Below are positions 52,306 to 64,000 of a stretch of DNA of 64,000 bases, in pieces. The translations under genes and the position numbers were made by a program. Source of the DNA: Rheinheimera sp. A13L (GTDB lineage Bacteria > Pseudomonadota > Gammaproteobacteria > Enterobacterales > Alteromonadaceae); contig NZ_AFHI01000071.1 of NCBI RefSeq assembly GCF_000217935.1, positions 62,001 to 126,000 of the forward strand, read 5' to 3'. Within the stretch, counting starts at the first letter, position 1, and the number at the start of each line of letters is the position of its first letter. The notes beneath the pieces were generated by a model. It made no database searches, was not told the DNA's origin, and saw only the letters and a list, made by a program, of their open reading frames with translations.

Positions 52306-53232
52306 ATGCCGACCACTATGCCAGATGTAGCTAACCATTCTTCCGCCACCACTGAAGGTGTATTGGATTGGGTTGGCATGAGCCATATTGAACTGCCACT
52401 GATGTTTAGTGTGGCAGGCGAAGCACCACGCCAGGTCAGCGCCAAAGTTGAAGCTTTTGTGAACTTAAAAGATCCAAAGGCCAAAGGCATTCATATGTCG
52501 CGGCTTTATCTGTTATTGGATCAGCTGTCGATTGAATCCAGTTTAAGTTTTGCCACATTAAGCGAACTGCTGCACGAATTTATCAGCAGTCACGAAGACT
52601 TAAGTACTCATGCTTTTGTAAAGTTTGATTTCGAATTGCATTTACGCCGTAAAGCTTTAATCACAGAAAAACAAGGCTGGAAAGCCTACCCTGTGACTAT
52701 CACTGGCCAGTTAAAAGACGGAAAATTAGGTGTAGAGATGAAGGTGAACGTACCTTACTCTTCCACTTGCCCTTGCTCTGCAGCTTTAGCCCGTCAGCTT
52801 ATTCAGGAAGCTTTTGTCGCTAAGTTTGCCGGTCACCAGCAAGTGAGTGCTGAACTGGTAAAAGACTGGTTAGGCACCACTCAGGGCATAGTAGCAACAC
52901 CACACAGTCAGCGCTCCATCGCTGAAATAAAAGTACAGCTGAATAATAAAGTGGCTGACTTCCCTGTGATAGCTTTAATAGACGCTATTGAAGATGCTTT
53001 GCAAACGCCGGTTCAGGCTGCAGTTAAACGCGCTGACGAACAAGAGTTTGCCCGCTTAAACGGTCAAAACCTGATGTTTTGCGAAGATGCAGCCCGTCGT
53101 TTAAAACACGCCCTGAACCAATTGTCTGAATTTGATGATTTCTGGCTGCGGGTAAACCACTATGAATCTCTGCATGCGCATGACGCAGTTGCAGTGACAG
53201 TCAAAGGTGTTTCAAACGGCTATCACGCATAA
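52306..53232 (+). CDS. folE2: GTP cyclohydrolase FolE2 (type IB)
   Basis: Enzyme of 308 residues making dihydroneopterin triphosphate from GTP for folate and queuosine. This is the FolE2 type that can work with metals other than zinc. The catalytic Cys is in [17 protein letters not shown], followed by the HSQRS block; [20 protein letters not shown] is the N-terminal signature. The open frame extends 36 codons upstream, but the ATG at 52306 has GGAG six bases before it. FolE2 genes are often Zur-controlled, but I see no Zur box here. It shares the queuosine pathway with queF at 18149. Confidence 0.94.
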   Translation: MPTTMPDVANHSSATTEGVLDWVGMSHIELPLMFSVAGEAPRQVSAKVEAFVNLKDPKAKGIHMSRLYLLLDQLSIESSLSFATLSELLHEFISSHEDLSTHAFVKFDFELHLRRKALITEKQGWKAYPVTITGQLKDGKLGVEMKVNVPYSSTCPCSAALARQLIQEAFVAKFAGHQQVSAELVKDWLGTTQGIVATPHSQRSIAEIKVQLNNKVADFPVIALIDAIEDALQTPVQAAVKRADEQEFARLNGQNLMFCEDAARRLKHALNQLSEFDDFWLRVNHYESLHAHDAVAVTVKGVSNGYHA

Positions 53233-53261
53233 GTTCCGCATAAAAATATAGTGTAAATTAC

Positions 53262-53292
53262 AAAAAAAGGTCGCATCAGCGGCCTTTTTTTT
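53262..53292 (+). terminator. Rho-independent terminator after folE2
   Basis: AAAAAAAGGTCGC pairs with GCGGCCTTTTTTTT around ATCA, 30 bases after the folE2 stop. Symmetric A and T tracts would let it act on both strands. Confidence 0.85.
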
Positions 53293-53402
53293 CGCCCTTT
53301 TGCCTTGAAATCAGTAAAAACCACTTCTTTCTGTAATTTTATTACAAATCAGTCTGTTCAGTGCCTCAGATAAAATAGTAGAACAAATGCGCCAGACTGG
53401 TC

Positions 53403-53431
53403 TTGCAATTTCCGCCTGAACTGGGTATATC
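53403..53431 (+). promoter_or_regulatory. Candidate sigma-70 promoter upstream of gltB
   Basis: TTGCAA (-35, 53403-53408) and TATATC (-10, 53426-53431) are spaced by 17 bases. AGACGTCT, the core octamer of MetJ operators, starts 20 bases after the -10. Another weak pair, TTGATA/TGATAA at 53587-53616, lies closer to the gene. Confidence 0.4.
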
Positions 53432-53622
53432 TAACTGGTTATTTATGGATAGACGTCTAAACGCCATAAAAACAACTATGCGGACCACCTAACTGACTGA
53501 AAGCAGAGCTGTTGTTTTCTTTCAGGGATAAAAACGCCACTTACAAGAATAATAATTCAATAAACTAACATTTTTACCCAGTTAAATTGATATTGCAGCG
53601 CGATAACGAGTGATAAAACGTC

Positions 53623-53657
53623 GTCAACAAAGCTGCAGCTTCAGAAACTAAGGGTAT
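53623..53657. repeat. Structured intergenic repeat, half copy C
   Basis: GTCAACAAAGCTGCAGCTTC followed by AGAAACTAAGGGTATA matches the end of the reverse complement of copy A (12391-12508) and the right end of copy B. The central hairpin and the other arm are missing. Confidence 0.5.
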
Positions 53658-53691
53658 ATTTATTTTTCAGGACAGGTTTGGAGGAAGAGTC

Positions 53692-59582
<5,891 letters not shown>

Positions 59583-59597
59583 TTTTATATCGGGTTT

Positions 59598-59643
59598 ACT
59601 GTAGGGGCGGTTGACGGGCAGGGACAAGCCCAGCCCCTACAGT
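59598..59643. repeat. GC-rich palindrome after gltD
   Basis: ACTGTAGGGGC (59598-59608) and GCCCCTACAGT (59633-59643) form a perfect 11-bp inverted repeat with an inner GGGCAGGG segment. CTGTAGGGGCGG is also found after arcA at 43489-43500, so this is a small palindromic repeat family. Confidence 0.6.
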
Positions 59644-59670
59644 ACCCGCCTGTCTCGCCAATGTATCAAT

Positions 59671-59706
59671 AAAGGGCATCAGCTAACACTGGTGCCTTTT
59701 TGTTTT
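59671..59706 (+). terminator. Rho-independent terminator of gltBD
   Basis: AAAGGGCATCAG pairs with CTGGTGCCTTTT (one G-U) around CTAACA, followed by a T-rich tail (TTTTTGTTTT). Confidence 0.85.
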
Positions 59707-59830
59707 CTGTTTGTCTGGACTACACCTAAAGTCTATGCACCTTAAGTCTAAGTTCGCTTTGCATCATAGTTAGCTAAAGTAAGCAGATAACAAAAGCACA
59801 GCGATAACTAAAAACTGACAGGGTACCTCT

Positions 59831-61738
59831 ATGACGTCAACCACATCGCTTTATCAGCAGCATAGCGAGCTCGCAAAAACAGATCCAGAGCAGTTCTGGG
59901 CTTTGCAGGCCAACAAACTGGCCTGGTATCAAAAGCCGACCAGCATGTTAAAAAAGCTGGATGATCATCATTACCAATGGTTTAGCGATGGTGTAATGAA
60001 CACTTGTTATATGGCGCTGGATCATCAGATTGAACAAGGCCGTGGCAATCAAACAGCTTTGATTTATGACTCTCCCGTTACCGGCACCAGCAAAAAATAC
60101 AGCTACCAACAGCTCTGGGACCAGGTGGCGCTTTTTGCTGGTGTGCTCAAAGCCAATGGCCTGGAAAAAGGTGATCGGGTGGTGATTTATATGCCGATGA
60201 TCCCAGAAGCAGCCATAGCTATGCTGGCAGTGGCTCGTTTAGGCGCAGTGCATTCTGTGGTTTTTGGTGGTTTCTCTTCACATGAGCTGGCGATGCGTAT
60301 CGATGATGCAGAGCCAAAACTCATTATCAGCGCTTCCTGTGGTATTGAAATTAACCGCATTATTGCCTACAAACCTCTGCTGGACGAAGCCTTGCAAAAA
60401 GCCAGTCACAAGGTAAGTGGCAGCATTGTGTATCAACGTCAGCATCAGCCCTGTGAATTAGTGGCGGGCCGGGATCTGGACTGGCAACAACAAATGCTAC
60501 TGGCAGAACCTGCTGCCTGCGTGCCAGTGCTTGCTACAGATCCGCTTTATATTCTGTATACCTCAGGCACCACAGGTAAACCCAAAGGGGTTGTGCGGGA
60601 CAATGGCGGCCATGCAGTGGCTTTACATTACAGTATGCAGGCTGTGTACGACACCAAACCAGGCGATGTATTCTGGGCAGCTTCAGATGTGGGCTGGGTG
60701 GTTGGTCATTCTTATATTGTGTATGCCCCCCTGCTCGCTGGTTGCACTACAGTTTTGTACGAAGGCAAACCTGTATTTACGCCAGATGCCAGTGCTTTTT
60801 GGCGGGTCTGTGCCGAACATAAAGTGAATGTATTGTTTGCGGCTCCCACCGCCTTTCGGGCTATTCGAAAAGAAGATCCGCAAGCTGCGCTTCAAACTTA
60901 TGATTTATCTGCACTGAAGTATATTTTTATGGCAGGCGAACGACTTGACCCTGCTACTTACCATTGGGTGGTCGATAAAATTGGCAAACCAGTGATCGAT
61001 CATTGGTGGCAAACTGAAACAGGCTGGCCTATCAGCGCCAATCCGGCTGGGCTTGAATTAATGAACGCCAAAGCAGGTTCATCCACAGTACCAGTGCCGG
61101 GTTTTAAGGTAGAAATTCTGGATGAAAGTGGCTTGCCTGTACCTGCCAATCAACAAGGTTATATAGCGCTTAAGCTGCCGTTACCTCCTGGCTGCTTAAG
61201 CAGTATCTGGGGCAATGACGAACGTTTTGTGGATGGTTATTTATCAACCTTCCCAGGTTATTACGCCAGTGGCGATGGCGGTTATATAGACGAAGACGGC
61301 TATTTATTTGTTATGGGCCGCACTGACGATGTGATTAACGTAGCAGGCCACCGTTTATCCACAGGTGAAATGGAGCAAATAGTTGCCAGCCACCCTGCCG
61401 TCGCCGAATGTTGTGTGATAGGTATTTATGAGGCCATTAAAGGCCAGCAACCTTTGGCTATGGTGCTGGTGAAAAATGGTGTGGATATAAGTGAAAACCA
61501 ACTGGAAGCCGAATTGATCGCTATGGTGCGACAGGAAATAGGTGCTTTGGCTTGTTTTAAAAAAGCCATTATAGTCCAGCGTTTACCTAAAACCCGCTCA
61601 GGCAAAATATTGCGTAAATTGCTAAGGCAAATAGCCACTGGCAGCGACTATACAGTGCCATCGACTATAGACGACCCGGCCTGTTTACCTGAGCTGGCAG
61701 AGCTTATGCAGCAAAAGGATTTAATTGGCGGTAACTAA
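59831..61738 (+). CDS. prpE: Propionyl-CoA synthetase (acetyl-CoA synthetase-like)
   Basis: AMP-forming ligase of 635 residues. The P-loop is YTSGTTGKPKGVVRDNGGH, the middle motif is WWQTETGWPIS and GDGGYIDEDGYLFVMGRTDDVINVAGHRLS is the hinge. The C-terminal KTRSGKILRK holds the catalytic, acetylatable Lys. The -VVRDNGGHAVAL- continuation and PrpE-like length favour propionate over acetate. It stands alone, away from any methylcitrate (prp) operon. It has its own promoter region after the gltD terminator. Substrate remains an inference. Confidence 0.85.
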   Translation: MTSTTSLYQQHSELAKTDPEQFWALQANKLAWYQKPTSMLKKLDDHHYQWFSDGVMNTCYMALDHQIEQGRGNQTALIYDSPVTGTSKKYSYQQLWDQVALFAGVLKANGLEKGDRVVIYMPMIPEAAIAMLAVARLGAVHSVVFGGFSSHELAMRIDDAEPKLIISASCGIEINRIIAYKPLLDEALQKASHKVSGSIVYQRQHQPCELVAGRDLDWQQQMLLAEPAACVPVLATDPLYILYTSGTTGKPKGVVRDNGGHAVALHYSMQAVYDTKPGDVFWAASDVGWVVGHSYIVYAPLLAGCTTVLYEGKPVFTPDASAFWRVCAEHKVNVLFAAPTAFRAIRKEDPQAALQTYDLSALKYIFMAGERLDPATYHWVVDKIGKPVIDHWWQTETGWPISANPAGLELMNAKAGSSTVPVPGFKVEILDESGLPVPANQQGYIALKLPLPPGCLSSIWGNDERFVDGYLSTFPGYYASGDGGYIDEDGYLFVMGRTDDVINVAGHRLSTGEMEQIVASHPAVAECCVIGIYEAIKGQQPLAMVLVKNGVDISENQLEAELIAMVRQEIGALACFKKAIIVQRLPKTRSGKILRKLLRQIATGSDYTVPSTIDDPACLPELAELMQQKDLIGGN

Positions 61739-61797
61739 GTCAACACGTCCTAACTACTTTGCAGTAAAGTAAAACAAAGTGTTTACTAAGAAGCCTT

Positions 61798-62826
61798 ATG
61801 AGCAGTTATCAGCCAGTACTTGCCAAAGCACCGACCCAACTTATTCAAGCCAATGGCCAACCAGCCTTTGGCTTGTTTGACGGTTCCGTTGTGGATTTTA
61901 ATGTGCAGGATTTTGTTTATCAAAACCTGATGGATAACAAAGCCAGCGCCCTCGCCCGCTATTTTAACTATAAACAGTTTCAGTTTATTTGTGTCACAGG
62001 TTCAGACTGGTTGCTGGCTGTAGCTATTGCTGATATTCGGTATGCCAATTCTGGTTTTGCTTATTTGTATCGTTTTGACACAAAGCAGGCTGTTAGCAAA
62101 GGCTTATTATTGCCTGGTGCTTTGGGCTGCCAAATGAGTGATTCACCTTCTGCTGGCGAAGCTAAACAACAGTTTGGCGCTTATCAAGTGGCCATAAAAA
62201 CCAGCGCCACAAACTGGCAATTAAGTATCGACACCAACGAGTTAAAAGTTGATTTAAGCATAGAAAAAGCCGAGCAAATGCCTTTGGCTTTATGCGCACC
62301 TACGGGCTACAACGGTTTTACTTACACCGAAAAATCCAATGCTTTAAAGGTATCAGGCCAGCTTGAACTTCAGGGCAACCCATTAGATTTAACTAATGCT
62401 TTAGCTGGTTATGATTTCTCGGCAGGTTTTATGCGCCGCCAAACCAGTTGGCGCTGGGCCAGTATCAACGCCATGGTTGAAGGCAAAGCTTTTGGTTTGA
62501 ATATGGCGGCTGGTGTCAATGAAACCGGGCTTTGTGAAAATGCGCTTTGGTTTGATGGCCACATTCAGCATCTAAGCCCTGCGTCTTTTGTGTTTGATCG
62601 CAAAGACAATACTAAGGCGTGGCAAGTCAGCAGTCTTTGCGGCGAAGTTCAGCTTGAATTTACACCTTTGTATTGCCGTCAGGAGAAGGTCAATATAGCT
62701 TTACTTGCCAGTAACTTCCGCCAGTATGTTGGGCTTTATAGCGGGTTTGTATTGCTTCAAAACGGCACGAGATTAGAACTGGACGCGGTAAAAGGGCTGG
62801 CAGAAGATCATTATGCCAAGTGGTAA
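61798..62826 (+). CDS. DUF2804 protein
   Basis: Protein of 342 residues, mostly beta, no signal peptide. Blocks such as GLFDGSVVDFN, FQFICVTGSDWLLAVAIAD, GFTYTEKSNALKVSG, DYSAGF-like DFSAGFMRRQTSWRWAS and AAGVNETGLCENALWFDG fit DUF2804, a family related to lipocalin-like or carotenoid-hydroxylase-like proteins and of unknown function. ATG at 61798 follows GAAGCC. Placed 59 bases after the CoA synthetase. Confidence 0.85.
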   Translation: MSSYQPVLAKAPTQLIQANGQPAFGLFDGSVVDFNVQDFVYQNLMDNKASALARYFNYKQFQFICVTGSDWLLAVAIADIRYANSGFAYLYRFDTKQAVSKGLLLPGALGCQMSDSPSAGEAKQQFGAYQVAIKTSATNWQLSIDTNELKVDLSIEKAEQMPLALCAPTGYNGFTYTEKSNALKVSGQLELQGNPLDLTNALAGYDFSAGFMRRQTSWRWASINAMVEGKAFGLNMAAGVNETGLCENALWFDGHIQHLSPASFVFDRKDNTKAWQVSSLCGEVQLEFTPLYCRQEKVNIALLASNFRQYVGLYSGFVLLQNGTRLELDAVKGLAEDHYAKW

Positions 62827-62841
62827 CTTAGCGATTTACTA

Positions 62842-63156
62842 ATGGTCCGACAGACAAAAAATAACGTATTCAGTTGCCTGTCCAACATATCAAGTACATA
62901 CATAGTGAACACTTATAGCCCTGAAGACTTATCCCGTATTATTGAAATGGCATGGGAAGACAGAACACCTTTTGAAGCCATAGAAAACTTATATGGCTTA
63001 AACCAGCACCAGCTGATTGATTTGATGCGTAAAGAGCTAAAACGCAGCGGATTTGAATTATGGCGTAAACGCACAACAGGCCGCACTACTAAACATTTAA
63101 AGTTACGGTCGCCGGAAATTAATCGTGGTTACTGCCCTACTCAGTACAAGAGATAG
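62842..63156 (+). CDS. TIGR03643 family small protein
   Basis: The family core is clear: LSRIIEMAWEDRTPFEAIEN then LYGLNQHQLIDLMRKELKRS, FELWRKRTTGRTTKH and the C-terminal R...CPTQYKR. Family members are usually about 80 residues; from the ATG at 62842 this protein has 104. A GTG at 62905 would give 83 residues and starts just before the conserved part, but neither start has a good ribosome site. Function unknown; the sequence has a helix-turn-helix look. It ends in a 16-bp tandem duplication. Confidence 0.78.
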   Translation: MVRQTKNNVFSCLSNISSTYIVNTYSPEDLSRIIEMAWEDRTPFEAIENLYGLNQHQLIDLMRKELKRSGFELWRKRTTGRTTKHLKLRSPEINRGYCPTQYKR

Positions 63157-63177
63157 TCAGTACAAGAGATAAACAGT

Positions 63178-63909
63178 ATGACTTTATTACCCTGGGCTCA
63201 AATGAGCAGTGAAATAAATACTGATTTGAGTCGGCGTATTGTGCAAACGCCAGAGCAAGCACTCTGGTATGAGTCTCCAGCCAAAGATATTCACAGAAGA
63301 CCTTTCGACAGAATGGGCGCAGAAGTGGCCAAAGCCACCAGCATAGTGCGCTATTTGCCCGGCAGTCAGTTTGCCGCACATCAGCATGGCGGTGGCGAAG
63401 AAATTCTGGTGCTTGAAGGCACCTTTTCTGATGAACATGGCGATTACCCTCCAGGTACTTACTTACGTAATCCCCCCGGCACTTCACACGCACCTTTTTC
63501 CAAAGAGGGTTGCTTATTACTGGTGAAGCTGTGGCAATTTAGCCAAGGTGATACAGAACAACTTTGTATCCGACCAGAGCAACAGCACTGGCAGCCAGGT
63601 TTAGTACCGGGCTTACAGGTACTGCCGTTGCATCAGTTCGACGGCATCAACACGGCCTTAGTGCGCTGGGCACCCAATACCAACTTTCAGCCTCATGTGC
63701 ATGCTGGTGGCGAAGAAATTTACGTACTCGAAGGTGTGTTTCAGGACGAGTTTGGCAGCTACCCCAAAGGCAGTTGGTTACGCAGCCCTGGCTTAAGCAA
63801 GCACCAGCCTTTTACTGGTGTTGAAGGCGCATTGATTTATGTCAAAGTGGGGCATTTAGGGGCACAATTGTTGGGTGACCACATCAGCGCCCCCCAAGCA
63901 AACACTTAA
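63178..63909 (+). CDS. Double cupin protein (ChrR-like cupin domains)
   Basis: Protein of 243 residues with two cupin domains. Each has the metal motif: HQHGGGEEILVLEG at about 65-78 and HVHAGGEEIYVLEG at about 175-188, followed by GDYPPGTYLRNPPGTSH and GSYPKGSWLRSP. This is the ChrR-type cupin that in anti-sigma factors binds zinc. There is no N-terminal zinc-binding anti-sigma domain, so an enzymatic or sensory role is possible. It is 21 bases after TIGR03643, and its ribosome site (AAGAGAT) is inside a 16-bp duplication. Confidence 0.85.
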   Translation: MTLLPWAQMSSEINTDLSRRIVQTPEQALWYESPAKDIHRRPFDRMGAEVAKATSIVRYLPGSQFAAHQHGGGEEILVLEGTFSDEHGDYPPGTYLRNPPGTSHAPFSKEGCLLLVKLWQFSQGDTEQLCIRPEQQHWQPGLVPGLQVLPLHQFDGINTALVRWAPNTNFQPHVHAGGEEIYVLEGVFQDEFGSYPKGSWLRSPGLSKHQPFTGVEGALIYVKVGHLGAQLLGDHISAPQANT

Positions 63910-64000
63910 TTCACCACAGCCACTAAATCTGAGCGAATAAAATCAGATAACACAGCCTGATGTTGTTGCGCCCACAGGCTCATAGCACGGCCATCTCCTG
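63906..64000 (-). CDS. Unidentified protein, C-terminal fragment (partial)
   Basis: On the minus strand a frame enters from the right edge and ends at TAA (63906-63908). It encodes about 30 residues: GDGRAMSLWAQQHQ then AVLSDFIRSDLVAVVN. The helical, protein-like composition and the way it closely abuts the convergent cupin gene support a real gene end. I do not recognise the family. Confidence 0.5.
   Translation of the reverse strand, partial: GDGRAMSLWAQQHQAVLSDFIRSDLVAVVN

Larger units (their letters stand above)
53293..53691. other. Upstream region of gltB
   Basis: About 400 bases without a gene. It contains a candidate promoter (53403-53431) followed by a MetJ-like octamer AGACGTCT (53451-53458), a half copy of the structured repeat (53623-53657), and the gltB ribosome site GGAGGAAGAG before the ATG. 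A long untranslated leader of up to 250 bases is possible. Confidence 0.5.

Noticed and set aside
59831-61738. Acetyl-CoA synthetase (acs) as the name of the CoA ligase
   Set aside because: Length and the VVRDNGGHAVAL continuation after the P-loop fit PrpE better, though acetate activity cannot be excluded.

Overview
The window is chromosomal DNA from a marine or freshwater gammaproteobacterium. Gene content and order (rpsB-tsf-pyrH-frr, map-glnD-dapD, yqcA-truC-yqcC, syd/queF, ppnN-xni, gcvA-ygdD-rlmM, mutY-yggX/trmB, arcA, gltBD, plus DUF3192, DUF2310, DUF2789, DUF3301 and DUF3293 families) point to the Alteromonadales/Chromatiaceae side, for example Rheinheimera or Alishewanella. The genus is an inference from recall; no search was run.

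Layout. 1-7854 (minus strand): translation and envelope block rpsB-tsf / pyrH / frr / uppS-cdsA-dxr-rseP, running into bamA. 8096-12388 (plus): map, glnD, dapD. 12557-18988: small conserved genes (yqcA, truC, yqcC, DUF3301, DUF962, GNAT, DUF2789, DUF3192, a small HTH-like protein with a DUF2310 Zn-ribbon protein) and the divergent pair syd/queF. 19016-23042: the one clear accessory block, an AAA+/STAND-type P-loop ATPase overlapping a TPR protein with ten almost identical 48-residue repeats. 23173-33336: secreted M61 peptidase, diguanylate cyclase, ppnN, xni, DUF3192, a large unrecognised protein, NAD-type isocitrate dehydrogenase and a GST. 33395-39805: rlmM, ygdD, an alpha/beta hydrolase, gcvA, yggX, mutY, trmB, rsmC. 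39818-45873: a small exported protein, DUF3293, an orphan histidine kinase, and arcA facing arcB. 46345-52036: TonB receptor, YfcC-type carrier and isoaspartyl dipeptidase, probably a peptide-scavenging cluster. 52306-63909: folE2, gltB-gltD, a propionyl/acetyl-CoA synthetase, DUF2804, TIGR03643 and a double cupin.

Three intergenic repeat families are shared between distant loci: a MITE-like element of about 270-315 bp with terminal inverted repeats (4362-4629 and 42291-42604), a 120-130 bp structured repeat (12391-12508, 31358-31487, half copy near 53623-53657), and short GC-rich palindromes (around 23143, 33356, 43495, 59598).

The best candidates for new biology are the ATPase-TPR pair with its recently amplified repeat array; the ArcB homologue that keeps only one of the two cysteines known as the redox switch in E. 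coli, next to arcA whose promoter carries paired TTGTTAACAA palindromes; the IadA homologue lacking a metal-binding histidine within a TonB-receptor/carrier operon; and a MITE-like element whose end forms the stop codon of frr. No rRNA, tRNA, CRISPR array, prophage or insertion sequence transposase was seen.
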